DNA of 64,000 nt, taken from positions 1 to 64,000 of the forward strand of contig JACPPF010000118.1 of assembly GCA_016191165.1 (NCBI GenBank). The letters are read 5' to 3'. The translations under genes and the position numbers were made by a program. This document shows, one piece after another, positions 51,438 to 60,819 of the stretch (position 1 is the first letter of the stretch; each line of letters begins with the position of its first letter). The notes beneath the pieces were generated by a model. It had not been told where the DNA came from, searched no databases, and was given only the letters and a program-made list of their open reading frames with translations. The DNA comes from Planctomycetota bacterium. Its GTDB lineage: Bacteria > Planctomycetota > Planctomycetia > Gemmatales > Gemmataceae.

Positions 51438-53333
51438 ATGCAGATTCGCTTTCGACCCGTCGAGCCTGAATTTCCGCGCGGCGAAGTCGCCGATTTGCTC
51501 GCGGTGGGGCAGCTGATCGACGAGGCCATGCGCCCCGGGCATTTCTTCGCGGCGCCGGATTTGAGCCTCGCGTGGAGCGCCGGGCGGGCGGAGACCATCC
51601 CCTGGGAGATCTTCCGGGGCCGAGCTCTCGATGCATCCCAAACGCGATTACAAAAGAGCTTCCTTTCCTGGCACATGCTGTCCGCCGGCGCCGACGAGCC
51701 GATCGTCTCCGTGAAACTGGACGTCCACGTTGGACAAATCCATGTCACGCGCGGGCTGCTCATCCACGCCTGGGAAGGTTATGACGCGGGCGGCGGCGTC
51801 ATCGAAAGCCGCGAGATTGTCAAATGGACGCGGGAACTCGTCGGTACCATCCGCCTGGCGGACTTTCCCGACCTGGAAAGCGTGCGCGATGAACTGATCT
51901 GCCTGATCTGGCAGGCCGTCGTCGGCACCAGCCGCTTGCCGCTGATATCCGTGGAAGCGCCCTTGCCGGCGTTCGTTTTCGGAGAGCTGCATTATGGACA
52001 CCGCGCCGACGCGGGCGACACGCCTTGCCAGTCGTGGGCCGACTTCCTGGCCGGCGGACTACGCTCGACCAACGCTTTCGCGGAGAATGTCAAGCTCATC
52101 GAGTTTACCCTGCGGCATCTTGAAACGGCCAGGCTACCCGAGTTGGTGGACATCCTGAAGCAAAGCTCCTGTCGCGCGGAGTTGCCGGGCATTTTTGGCC
52201 AAATGTTCAACGACGTTTCGTTGTCCCCGTACACTCGGTTCGTTGACGACGCGCTCGAATGCTGGGACCTCCTGGCCAGGCAGGGCGTGATCGACCTGGA
52301 CACGAAGATCGACTTCCTGAGCCGATTGCTTCGGCAAGTGTGCCGCCATTTGACCGCGTATGACCTGGTCACGTTTCACCATCGCGGCGCGAACTATCCG
52401 GACGCGCTCCTTCTGGACGAGTTGCTGACGCATTACCTACGTGAGATTGATGCGCGGCCCGAGCGTTTTCTTGGCGCTGACAATCGTTCGCGCCTGCGGC
52501 GGCGGGCACTGCGGCAGGGGTGTTTGCTGCGGCGGCACTACGAGGGACACCTCGTGCCCGACTTGCCTACTTCTCCGGGCGAAAATGCGCGCGTTCTCGC
52601 GGCGTCCCATCCGCGTGTCCCCGAAGAGCAGCTGACGCAACCGCGCCGCCGCCGGCGGCAACTGTTCGCGGATGAACCGTTGCCCGCGTTGCTATCGCCC
52701 CAGGCCAGGCAGGTTCTGGACCGAGGCCTACGCGATCTGACGCTTCTTGACGAACGCGTGGAAATGGGACTGGGCGTCTTCATCGATCGGCCCCTGGGCT
52801 ATGCCAAGGCAGTCGCCGAACCCGATTTGACGCCGCTGCTGGCGCATGAGGCATTCAGCCCATCGCTGGCACGGCGTCGCTGGCAGGAGGTGAAAGCGCT
52901 TTGCCAAACGTTGGCGATCGCTTTCGATGCGACCCAACTTGACGAGTGCTTCGCGAACGGCGTCTGGCCCGCCGGCCTGGCGCACACGGTGCTTGCGAAT
53001 TGTCCCAGACCGACCGCGGCGCTTGCCGACGTGCGGCAAGTCGCGGAGGACTTTGTCATCCTGCGCACGTTGCCCGGGGGGCTGCGCGTGGTGCTGGATT
53101 TTTTGGCGGCGGTTCATGCGCTGCCGGCGCCAACGGACTGGAGATGCCGGCTGTGCGTCCAGGTGGTTGACGGCGAATCGGGGATGCGTTTGGCGTTGTA
53201 TGACGAACGCCTGGAGCGGCGCTGGGAAATCGCCTGCAGCGGCTCGGCAGGGTACATCACGCGCGCTGGAGTCGAACTGCCACGGTCGATCTCGATCGGC
53301 GTCTCCGCTGAACCGGCGGCGGTTGACCAATGA
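51438..53333 (+). CDS. large hypothetical protein
   Basis: A 631-aa protein with no signal peptide or transmembrane helix. It begins MQIRFRPVEPEFPRGEVADL, has a central helical, Arg-rich part (DNRSRLRRRALRQGCLLRRH), and ends with beta-rich segments (DWRCRLCVQVVDGESGMRLAL). No catalytic motif or known family is recognised. It starts divergently, 177 bp from the STAS gene, which may mean a shared regulatory region. Confidence 0.7.
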   Translation: MQIRFRPVEPEFPRGEVADLLAVGQLIDEAMRPGHFFAAPDLSLAWSAGRAETIPWEIFRGRALDASQTRLQKSFLSWHMLSAGADEPIVSVKLDVHVGQIHVTRGLLIHAWEGYDAGGGVIESREIVKWTRELVGTIRLADFPDLESVRDELICLIWQAVVGTSRLPLISVEAPLPAFVFGELHYGHRADAGDTPCQSWADFLAGGLRSTNAFAENVKLIEFTLRHLETARLPELVDILKQSSCRAELPGIFGQMFNDVSLSPYTRFVDDALECWDLLARQGVIDLDTKIDFLSRLLRQVCRHLTAYDLVTFHHRGANYPDALLLDELLTHYLREIDARPERFLGADNRSRLRRRALRQGCLLRRHYEGHLVPDLPTSPGENARVLAASHPRVPEEQLTQPRRRRRQLFADEPLPALLSPQARQVLDRGLRDLTLLDERVEMGLGVFIDRPLGYAKAVAEPDLTPLLAHEAFSPSLARRRWQEVKALCQTLAIAFDATQLDECFANGVWPAGLAHTVLANCPRPTAALADVRQVAEDFVILRTLPGGLRVVLDFLAAVHALPAPTDWRCRLCVQVVDGESGMRLALYDERLERRWEIACSGSAGYITRAGVELPRSISIGVSAEPAAVDQ

Positions 53334-53389
53334 CGGGTTTGCCGAAATCGTTCGCGGAAGAGGGGCCGTGTCGTTCGCGAACGCGGGAT

Positions 53390-53947
53390 TCATTTCTTCA
53401 AAGCGGCCAACGCCTGGCGATCGATCTTTTCGTAGACCTCCCGCGCGAACCCCGGTTCGACGCCCGTCGCCGTGATCTCCACCTGGAAGCGATTGGCCAG
53501 CATCACGGTCAACTCCGCGCGCCGGTCGGCCTTGCGGTATCGCTCAATGGCCGGATTGCCGTCCAGTTTCAGGCCCAGCGCGGAACCTTCCTCCGACGAT
53601 TCCTTCAAACTCGCGGATTCGTCAATCCAGGCATAGAAGTATTTGATCTGGGCGGCATCAAGGATGCGCACGGTCAACGCCCTGTCACGAGATTTGTAGG
53701 TTTGCTCGACGAAGTTGTACTTGAAGGTGTCGTCGCGCGTGTCAAAATCGTTGCTTTCCAGAAGGGGCGTACCGGCGCTGTAACCCATCGGCGGCTTGGG
53801 CAGCAGCGGCAGGAGCTTCGCGCATTCGATCGGTTCCACGGGCTTTAGCTCGGTTTTTTCCTCCACTTGCGGGGTGGGCGGCTGGGCTGCTTCCCGGTTG
53901 CAGCCGATCAGAAAAATCGCGGTCAGAAGGATTACCGACATCCGCAT
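53390..53947 (-). CDS. hypothetical lipoprotein
   Basis: A 185-aa protein whose lipobox (LTAIFLIGCNRE) gives a lipid-modified Cys. After a Pro-rich linker, the domain LPKPPMGYSAGTPLLESNDF ... RALTVRILDAAQIKYFYAWI is alpha/beta, with a closing EVYEKIDRQALAALKK. There is no known domain. GGAG lies 7 nt before the ATG at 53947. It precedes no obvious partner but is co-directional with three PDZ genes upstream. Confidence 0.7.
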   Translation of the reverse strand: MRMSVILLTAIFLIGCNREAAQPPTPQVEEKTELKPVEPIECAKLLPLLPKPPMGYSAGTPLLESNDFDTRDDTFKYNFVEQTYKSRDRALTVRILDAAQIKYFYAWIDESASLKESSEEGSALGLKLDGNPAIERYRKADRRAELTVMLANRFQVEITATGVEPGFAREVYEKIDRQALAALKK

Positions 53948-53991
53948 GGCAGGCTCCAGCTCACAAACCAATCGCGCCGTTCACCGGGCAT

Positions 53992-55014
53992 TCATTGCTT
54001 ATCCGGGGCCTTCTGGAGTTTCCTCGTTTTCAACTTGGCCAGGAGCGGCCTCACCGCTTCGCTGGGGATGGCATAGCTCTCGGTGCGGCCGGCGCGGGCG
54101 ATGTTAATGCCGAGCACCTTGCCGTCGAGATTGACGAGCGGCCCGCCACAATCGTTGGGCCGGAGAACGGAATCGTGCTGCAGAATGACGGGAAAGCCCG
54201 CCCGGCGTTCGCTAAGCCTGGAGCCCATGTTGTTCTGGATTTCGCCTCGTGATTTGCCCCCCTTGGCGCCGGGGCTGGCGCCAAGGGTCACCTTGATTTC
54301 ACTTTCCTTGTCGGCGCGGCTGATCTTGAGAAGGATGTCGTCGCCGGGTTTTTTCCTGGAGAGCAAGCCGCGCAGCTCGTCGGTGTTTTGCACTTGTTCT
54401 CCGTCAAAGGTCAAGATTTGATCGCCGGCCTTGAGTCCGGCCTTTTGGGCGGGCGTGTTGGGAAAGACTTCCTCGATCCTGACGGCGGGGAAGGCCAAGT
54501 CGAAGGCGATGCCGAGGTAACCGCCGGGCCTGCCGCCTGGCGAGGCGAAGCGAGCGCCCTTGACGGTTCGTGCCGCCACGCTGACCACGCCGATGGCAAC
54601 TGGATTGGGCCCCGTTCCGGGCGATGCGACCCAGTGGCCGATCTTCGCCGCCTTGCTGTCCGTCCACACCACCGGCGTCAAACCCTTGACGGCAACCTTG
54701 AGCATCGCCAGGTCATGCGGCACGTCGAAGCCGACCAGTTCCGCATCGACCTCGACGCCGTCGGGCATCCGGCAGGTGATCCTGCCTCCCTTGAGTTCAC
54801 TGTGCTTGGAGAGTATCCAGCCATCCGCACTGACGATGGCTCCCAGGGCTGCGTCCTTGCCGGCAACGAGGACGCGCACCGTGCTCTGGCTCGGCTGTTC
54901 GACCACGCTCCGAAAGAGCCGCACAATCTCCGGGCTCTTCGTTTGCTGAGCGAGCGCTGGTCTGGGTGCAATCAGGAGGAGAAAGGAAAACGAAAGGAAC
55001 AAACCGCGTTTCAT
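53992..55014 (-). CDS. trypsin-fold protein with PDZ domain inside the core and Cys at the nucleophile position
   Basis: A 340-aa secreted protein with a signal peptide (LSFSFLLLIAPRPALA). The S1C-like core begins DGWILSKHSELKG (His71) and HDLAMLKVA (Asp101). A PDZ domain (about 164-245, GYLGIAFDLAFPAVRIEEVF) follows before the core resumes with SVLRPNDCGGPLVNLDGKVL (Cys289). The GDSGGP Ser is Cys here. The order core-PDZ-core differs from DegP, where PDZ follows the complete protease. It may be a cysteine-nucleophile protease or a non-catalytic chaperone. First of three PDZ genes in a row. Confidence 0.85.
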   Translation of the reverse strand: MKRGLFLSFSFLLLIAPRPALAQQTKSPEIVRLFRSVVEQPSQSTVRVLVAGKDAALGAIVSADGWILSKHSELKGGRITCRMPDGVEVDAELVGFDVPHDLAMLKVAVKGLTPVVWTDSKAAKIGHWVASPGTGPNPVAIGVVSVAARTVKGARFASPGGRPGGYLGIAFDLAFPAVRIEEVFPNTPAQKAGLKAGDQILTFDGEQVQNTDELRGLLSRKKPGDDILLKISRADKESEIKVTLGASPGAKGGKSRGEIQNNMGSRLSERRAGFPVILQHDSVLRPNDCGGPLVNLDGKVLGINIARAGRTESYAIPSEAVRPLLAKLKTRKLQKAPDKQ

Positions 55015-55076
55015 GGATCGACCTCATCAATTTAGCCGCGGAGCTTGCTCCGTGTGATTGGCGGCGTCTAAACGAA

Positions 55077-56108
55077 CTAAGAACGTTTACCGATCTTGAC
55101 CTTGAGCATCAGCGTTTCCTCGCCGCGGCGCACTTCGAGCGTAATCACGTCGCCGACCTTGCGGGACAGGACGAGTTTGGGGAGCATGGCGGCCGAGGCA
55201 ATCGCGTTGGCGTTGAGTTTGAGCACGACGTCGCGCGCTTTCAGCCCGGCCAGGTCGGCGGGCGATCCCGGGGTGACGCGCAGGATGACGCAGCCCTCTC
55301 CATTGGGATCGGTCTGTACGCCGAGATAGGGTCCGCTCTTGCCCAGCCCGCCGCCGCCGAGTTTGCCGCCCCACACCTCGCTCTTGGCGATCTTGGCCCA
55401 GTTGTCGCGAAACGGATTGACCGGCACGTGCATGTTGGCGGTGAGCGGATTGCCGATGCGGCTATTGATGCCGACGACTCGCCCGTGCATGTCGAAGAGC
55501 GGTCCGCCCGAATCGCCGCCGACGAGGATGCAATCGGTCGTGAGGGTGGTGGCGTTGGCCCGCAGCAGTCGGCCCAGGCGAACGGGAGGCGTGCGTCCCG
55601 GCTTGAAGCCGCCGGGGTGGGCGATAACCATGCACCAGTGTCCGTTTTTCATGGCGGCGGAGTCGCCCAGGTCGACGAAGGGCCATTCGCCAAGGGTGGT
55701 GATCTTGATCATGCCGCTGTCGATGCCGTGGTTCCCGCCGAGTGTCTTCCCCTTGGCGATCTTGCCGTTATGGAAATAGATGGTGACGGCCCGCCCCGGG
55801 GCGCCGGAGACATGGCCGGCCGTGAGGATGTAGCCGTCCTTGGAGACGATGACACCGCTGCCGGAACTGGAGCCGACGCGCACGGACACAACGGCGGGGC
55901 TGACGTTCTCGACCACAGTCGCGACGTGATCTTGAATCGCCTTCAGATCCTCAACGTTCTCGGGCGCGGCCTTGTCAAATACGGCCGGCAGCTTCGCGGC
56001 GGGCGCCTTGAAGGCCGGCGGCTGAAACTCCGGTTCCTGTCCAAAAACCGGCGCACCGGCCAGCAGCGTAAACGCCACCACCCAAACGAATGATTCACGG
56101 AATCTCAT
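55077..56108 (-). CDS. S1C serine protease with C-terminal PDZ domain (DegP/HtrA-like)
   Basis: A 343-aa secreted protease (signal peptide ends PVFG-QE). Catalytic motifs are complete: LTAGHVSG (His), NHGIDSGMIKI (Asp) and GGDSGGPLFD (Ser). The C-terminal PDZ is YLGVQTDPNGEGCVILRVTP ... GLKARDVVLKLN. An Asn-Val-Ser-Pro-Ala segment (VENVSPAVVSVRVG) matches HtrA. It likely degrades misfolded envelope proteins. The Met at 56108 gives a proper signal; 56171 is the longest open start. Confidence 0.93.
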   Translation of the reverse strand: MRFRESFVWVVAFTLLAGAPVFGQEPEFQPPAFKAPAAKLPAVFDKAAPENVEDLKAIQDHVATVVENVSPAVVSVRVGSSSGSGVIVSKDGYILTAGHVSGAPGRAVTIYFHNGKIAKGKTLGGNHGIDSGMIKITTLGEWPFVDLGDSAAMKNGHWCMVIAHPGGFKPGRTPPVRLGRLLRANATTLTTDCILVGGDSGGPLFDMHGRVVGINSRIGNPLTANMHVPVNPFRDNWAKIAKSEVWGGKLGGGGLGKSGPYLGVQTDPNGEGCVILRVTPGSPADLAGLKARDVVLKLNANAIASAAMLPKLVLSRKVGDVITLEVRRGEETLMLKVKIGKRS

Positions 56109-56228
56109 CGGTTTCGGGCTCCCAGGTCGATTTTCGCCACTGCGGCTCGGCGTTCGCGACGCGAATTGCAAACGCCAAGCCGGAAGCGGCGCAGATGGAA
56201 TTTACTTTCAAAGGTTTCCAGATCAATT

Positions 56229-56966
56229 CTAGTTCACGTCGTCGGGAATGGTCAAGTCTTTGATGGTTTCCTGTTTGCCTTGCCGGAGGACGATGACCTC
56301 GACCGACGCCCCCACCTTGAGTTCCTCAAGCGCCTTGCGAAAGGAGAAGATGTCGTTCGTTACTTTTTTCGGTCCGATTTGCAAAAGGATGTCGTACTCT
56401 TTCAAACCCGCCTTGGCGGCAGCGGAATTGGGGGTCACCCGGTTCAGGATCAATCCCACATCCTTGGCAAGGCCAAGCTGGGCGCGGAGGGCCGTGGCGG
56501 GCGGCGACGCGAAAACGCCGAGCCTTTGTTCCACGGGCATGCTGCTGTCGATGGCGCCGCGAACCTGAAAACGCCGCTCGACGTCGAAACGCATTTGCTG
56601 CAGCTTGAATTTCTTCGACTGAAGTTTGCCAAACTGCGAAAACGCCTTGCGATCGCCTGCCTTCTGGGCATCGCGTGCCTTTTGCAACTCCTCGGCGACG
56701 AGTTTCTCCTCCTCACGAATGGCGCGCAGCATCGCCTTGCGAATCTTGGCGATCTCGTCCTCTTGTTCTTTCAACTTCGCCGTCAATTCGGCAAACGGAA
56801 CGGGCTCGACCGCCTTCTTGGGTTGCACCTTGACGGCCGGCTTTTTCTCGGGCGGTTCCTTCTTGTCCGTCTTTTGAGCGAACGTTGATTGCGGCACAAG
56901 CAACAACATCCCCAGCGTCAGCGCGCCGCCAATCGCCCGAAAGATCCGTTTGATGGAGAGGTACAT
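56229..56966 (-). CDS. secreted PDZ-domain protein with coiled coil
   Basis: A 245-aa protein with a signal peptide (GALTLGMLLLVPQSTFA), a Lys/Pro-rich linker, a coiled coil (ELTAKLKEQEDEIAKIRKAM) and a C-terminal PDZ domain (AKDVGLILNRVTPNSAAAKAGL ... VIVLRQGKQETI). It has no protease core. It may bind substrate C-termini for the two protease-like neighbours. The frame is open to 57308, but 56966 is the first Met with a signal peptide. Confidence 0.85.
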   Translation of the reverse strand: MYLSIKRIFRAIGGALTLGMLLLVPQSTFAQKTDKKEPPEKKPAVKVQPKKAVEPVPFAELTAKLKEQEDEIAKIRKAMLRAIREEEKLVAEELQKARDAQKAGDRKAFSQFGKLQSKKFKLQQMRFDVERRFQVRGAIDSSMPVEQRLGVFASPPATALRAQLGLAKDVGLILNRVTPNSAAAKAGLKEYDILLQIGPKKVTNDIFSFRKALEELKVGASVEVIVLRQGKQETIKDLTIPDDVN

Positions 56967-57144
56967 GATCGATTGAACTCCTGCATGGGTTGAAGCGAAT
57001 GGGTTCGTGTCATTGTGCCCTATTTCCCGAACGGCGTCGATGACTTTTTTTGAAATTTGCCCAACTCGGTTGTTCCGACGCCCACGTTCCCGGCGAGCCG
57101 TATAATCGCAGAAACCGTTCCAGGCTTTCCCAAGGAATCCGACC

Positions 57145-58266
57145 ATGCATTCATTCCAACTCCCCTGGCAGGAGCCCATGCTTCGAGCATCGGCTGCGCT
57201 TTCCTTGTTCCTCTCGGCGTCGTCCGCATGCGCACAGGCTCCAAAGGAGATCGGCAAGATGACGCAGCAGCAGGCCTCCGCATTCGTCAAGCTCGCGATC
57301 AAGGGCATTCAACAAGAATACCCAAACAAGCCCGGGCACGTCCTGAACGGCGCCGCCGACGCCAAGACGCCGCGCGAATTGCATCCCGCGTTTTACGGCA
57401 GTTTCGACTGGCACTCCTCGGTACATGGCCACTGGATGCTCGTGCGTTTATTGCGCCGCTTTCCGGACTTGCCGGAGCGCATGGCAATTCGCGCCGCGCT
57501 CGGCAAACACCTGACGGCGAAGAACCTGAAGGCCGAAGCCGATTACTTCGACCAGCCCAATCGCAAATCGTTCGAGCGCACCTACGGCTGGGCCTGGGCG
57601 TTGAAGCTGGCGGAAGAACTGCACGGCTGGGACGACGTCGATGCGAAGAAATGGTCGCAAAACATGAAGCCGCTCGCCGACATTTTAGTAGCGCGCTACC
57701 TCGTGTTCTTGCCAAAGCAAACCTACCCGATCCGCACGGGCGTCCATCCCAACACCGCCTTCGGCCTGGCCTTCGCCTGGGACTATGCCAAGGCCGTCCA
57801 GCACACGCGCTTGCGTGAATTGATCGAGCGGCGCAGCCGCGCCTACTATGCGAAGGATTACGACGCCCCGGCGCGCTGGGAGCCGGACGGGAACGACTTC
57901 TTTTCGCCAAGCCTGATGGAAGCCGACCTGATGCGCCGCGTCCTGCCCGTGGCCGAGTATCGCGCCTGGCTCAAGCGTTACCTGCCGGGGATTGCGAAGG
58001 GGGAACCCGAGACGTTATTCAAGCCCGCAACCGTCAGCGACCGTACCGACCCGCAGATCGTCCACCTCGACGGCCTGAACCTGAGCCGAGCCTGGTGCAT
58101 GAACGGCATCGCGTCCGCCCTGGCCAAGGACGATCCACGGAAAAAGGGTCTGCGCGCATCGGCCGCGCGCCATGCGGCAGCCGCGCTCAAGCATGTCGCC
58201 AGCGGTGACTACGCGGGCGAGCACTGGCTGGCGTCGTTTGCGGTTTATTTGTTGACGAGCGAATAG
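57145..58266 (+). CDS. secreted DUF2891 protein
   Basis: A 373-aa protein with a signal peptide (MLRASAALSLFLSASSACA) after a short leader. DUF2891 motifs are present: IQQEYPNKPGHVL, ELHPAFYGSFDWHSSVHGHW, RTYGWAWALKLAEEL and TGVHPNTAFGLAFAWDYA. It is mostly helical, with conserved His and Trp residues, suggesting an alpha/alpha toroid enzyme, but no activity is established. AAGGA is 8 nt before the ATG at 57145. Confidence 0.88.
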   Translation: MHSFQLPWQEPMLRASAALSLFLSASSACAQAPKEIGKMTQQQASAFVKLAIKGIQQEYPNKPGHVLNGAADAKTPRELHPAFYGSFDWHSSVHGHWMLVRLLRRFPDLPERMAIRAALGKHLTAKNLKAEADYFDQPNRKSFERTYGWAWALKLAEELHGWDDVDAKKWSQNMKPLADILVARYLVFLPKQTYPIRTGVHPNTAFGLAFAWDYAKAVQHTRLRELIERRSRAYYAKDYDAPARWEPDGNDFFSPSLMEADLMRRVLPVAEYRAWLKRYLPGIAKGEPETLFKPATVSDRTDPQIVHLDGLNLSRAWCMNGIASALAKDDPRKKGLRASAARHAAAALKHVASGDYAGEHWLASFAVYLLTSE

Positions 58267-58330
58267 CCGCTTGCGGTGAAGGGATCGCGGGGCGATGCGC
58301 GAACGCCTTTTCCCAGGGCGACCTGGGCGT

Positions 58331-59614
58331 TCAAGGCCGCTCACTGCTGCTGCTCTTTTTTTCGCTCACGCCCTTGAGGAAAGGCAGCCAGTCTTCCGTC
58401 CGCGTTCCTCGATCCACGCCCGTCAATTCTCGGATGGCAAAAAGAACCGCGTCTCTCTGGGGATAGGATTTGGTTGGGTTCTTCTGCACGGACCGCAAGA
58501 GGTCGATCTCCTTTCGATTGGCTTTGCGCGTGCGCAGGAGATAGTCGTAGCGCTGGAACCCTGGCCACTTGTCCGGGTTGGCGACCGGCTGAAACACGGA
58601 AAAATCCTGGCGCAAAAACGTGATGTCCGCACGGACCGCGGTTCCGGTGCCGCCGTAGTAGGGCGGAGAAATCGATTGGCCCGGGACCGGCGCGAGCCCG
58701 CGCACAAGGTCCTCTTTAGCCAGCGATGGCGCATGGCACAAGAAGCAGTTGCACAGATGGTTGATGCGAACCATTTCGCGAAGGTAGACCACTCCATCAC
58801 CGAAGGGCAGCTTCGGGTCCGGTTCCTTGAGTAAGCCGATCAGTTCGGGCGTTAGTTCCTTCCATTTCAAGGCAGCGACCGCCTCGGCGGCGTGTTCGGC
58901 CGCCGGTTGCCAGGGCCAGCGAAATGCGTCCAGGATGACCTGGCGGTATTCCTTTTTTGGCCTGCTCGCCAGGGCCCTGATCGCCTGTTGCCGAATCTCG
59001 GGTGAAAGATCGAAGACCGCACGTTGTGCGATGACCGCACTGGATTCTTTGCCTTCGATCTGGGCCAGCTTTTCCACCATCAATTTTCGCAGCGGTTCGC
59101 TCTCGACCTGTAGCATCTGGGCCAGCGTCGGCACAGCCTCCGACTTGTCCCATGCTAGGGAACCAGGCTTGGTATCGCTCAGCGAGGTGCGGAGCTTGTC
59201 CGCGTCCGGCCGCACGTCCTCCGTGGGAACCGATGCCATCATGGTGCTGCGGAGCTTGGTCGAGAAAACATGCAGGCGCTCCGCCTGATCCTTGCCGATC
59301 TGACTGTCCAGTCCGTTGCGCCAGGGCAATTCCAACCAATCGGTCCGGCGGAAACGCAAGGCGAATTGCGCCAGAAAACGCTGCCCGACATCGGCGGGGA
59401 CCATTTTCCCTTTCGTGACGTACTCGTGCGCCACCTTTGCACCAGACTGATCGAAGCCAGCTTCGGGAACTAGAAAGAGTTGCTTGCGAAGTTCCTCGGC
59501 GGGGTGCTTGTCGAGTCGCTTGAACGGCGAGGCTTGCTTTTTGTTTTCCTGGCCGGGAACGGCGGCAGGCACCAGCATCACGACGATACCGATGATGAAC
59601 CGTAGGCGAGGCAT
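58331..59614 (-). CDS. secreted HEAT-like protein with a CxxCH motif
   Basis: A 427-aa protein with a signal peptide (IIGIVVMLVPAAVPG). Residues about 130-260 show HEAT-like helical repeats (KSEAVPTLAQMLQVESEPLR and SPEIRQQAIRALAS). A CFLCH motif (290-294, CNCFLCHAP) could bind one c-type heme. The tail is Arg-rich with no further domain. Likely an extracytoplasmic electron-transfer or interaction protein. There is no second heme ligand motif that can be fixed. Confidence 0.7.
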   Translation of the reverse strand: MPRLRFIIGIVVMLVPAAVPGQENKKQASPFKRLDKHPAEELRKQLFLVPEAGFDQSGAKVAHEYVTKGKMVPADVGQRFLAQFALRFRRTDWLELPWRNGLDSQIGKDQAERLHVFSTKLRSTMMASVPTEDVRPDADKLRTSLSDTKPGSLAWDKSEAVPTLAQMLQVESEPLRKLMVEKLAQIEGKESSAVIAQRAVFDLSPEIRQQAIRALASRPKKEYRQVILDAFRWPWQPAAEHAAEAVAALKWKELTPELIGLLKEPDPKLPFGDGVVYLREMVRINHLCNCFLCHAPSLAKEDLVRGLAPVPGQSISPPYYGGTGTAVRADITFLRQDFSVFQPVANPDKWPGFQRYDYLLRTRKANRKEIDLLRSVQKNPTKSYPQRDAVLFAIRELTGVDRGTRTEDWLPFLKGVSEKKSSSSERP

Positions 59615-59951
59615 AGTGTTCTCCTTCTATGCGGTAGGAAGGGTCCAGCCCCAAAATAGGGTGACTTGAACGAGCGCAGATTGTATCATAGATATTCATG
59701 GAATTGGCAACAAGATCGGAAAAAAGTGTCAGTCATGTAGAATACCGCAAGCACAGCGCGGATGCAACATGCGCTGGCAAAGGCCCGGCGCGTCCGCGCT
59801 GCGCTTGACACACCGGGCGGTCCCCTTCGGCAACGCCTTCCGCAGCATCCTCTCTTCGCTTGACCCAAGCCACAGGGGCTAAATAAAAGGTTTCTTGTTG
59901 CATTCGCCCGGCCCCGCAGCTACCATCGTTGCAATAAGGAGGGCCACGTCC
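59615..59951. other. intergenic region
   Basis: A gene-free 337-bp stretch between divergent genes. A few short palindromes (cgcggatgcaacatgcgc and the cgcgtccgcgctgcgc core) are visible but no supported gene. It must contain promoters for both sides. From here on the sequence becomes clearly AT-richer. Confidence 0.5.
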
Positions 59952-60566
59952 ATGCTCGTAACGTGCCCAGGCTGTTCGCAGACGATGCAATGCCCAGATG
60001 AATTCGCTGGTAAGGCAGCAAGTTGCAAGAAATGCACAACCAGGTTCGTTGTCCCCGCCGCGCAGCAAAATGTCGCCTCGACGCCTGCGAGTCCCGCCAA
60101 TAGCCCGATTGCATCCGGATTGAACGACGCTCCGGAAGGCCAACCGTTGATACAATCGCCCTCGTCTGGATCGCGAAAGGCCCTTTTTTTCCAGTTCGCG
60201 GTTTTCGAGAGGATGATCAGCCTTTGGCTTCTCATCGGTCTTTACTGGTTGTCGGTATTTTTTTTCATCGCTTGGGGCGTTTGGACCATTCTGGCGTCCT
60301 TCGGTATTGCGGCGTCAATTGTTGGCCAACCGCCTCGCAAAGCCCAGCCTGTTTTTAATGATTTCAACGAACCAAAAGCGGCTAAGAACGTGGACGACGG
60401 GCGTTTCGGGATGGCTGGTTTGGCAATGGTTGGAGGGGTTTGTTCCGGGGTTGCAATCATGATCTTTGGCCCGCTCGTGTCGCGGGTTTATTTCGAGATG
60501 ATTATTGTGATTTTTCGCATGAACGAGACCCTATCCGAAATCCGCGATCAGTTACAGAGACGTTAG
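59952..60566 (+). CDS. zinc-ribbon (MJ0042-like) membrane protein
   Basis: A 204-aa protein. The N-terminal zinc ribbon (VTCPGCSQTMQCPDEFAGK, then SCKKCTTRF) has two CxxC pairs. A linker and two hydrophobic segments follow (MISLWLLIGLYWLSVFFFI and MAGLAMVGGVCSGVAIMIFG). It resembles the two zinc-ribbon genes at 911-2150 only in the ribbon. A strong AAGGAGG lies upstream of the ATG at 59952. Codon use is AT-richer than in the first 58 kb. Confidence 0.8.
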   Translation: MLVTCPGCSQTMQCPDEFAGKAASCKKCTTRFVVPAAQQNVASTPASPANSPIASGLNDAPEGQPLIQSPSSGSRKALFFQFAVFERMISLWLLIGLYWLSVFFFIAWGVWTILASFGIAASIVGQPPRKAQPVFNDFNEPKAAKNVDDGRFGMAGLAMVGGVCSGVAIMIFGPLVSRVYFEMIIVIFRMNETLSEIRDQLQRR

Positions 60567-60819
60567 GCGAATCCGTGCCAACTCGCCACGGGTTAGGGCG
60601 TCTGCCCCTTTGATATCCGTTAAATCACTTATCAGGAAAGGTCCCGGCGCCTTTTTCCTGGTGAAAGTGTGGATCAGCCAAGGATGTAATTCAACCCCAC
60701 GCCCCGCCCCTCGCTGCGCTCACGGCGGGGCGTGGGGCAACTTCTCCTTGTGACGGCGGCAAAAATGGCCGTTGCCAGGCCGCTGACGCCCGCGCACGCC
60801 CTTCGGAGTACCTCAGGGC
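60567..60819. other. intergenic, palindrome-containing
   Basis: No gene was found. The stretch holds the hairpin at 60695-60737 and, just before 60820, sequence that probably belongs to the truncated transposase. Confidence 0.5.
60695..60737. repeat. palindrome of the gagcgcagcga family
   Basis: Arms ccccacgccccgcc (60695-60708) and ggcggggcgtgggg (60724-60737) enclose cctcgctgcgctcac, which contains the family core. Confidence 0.75.
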
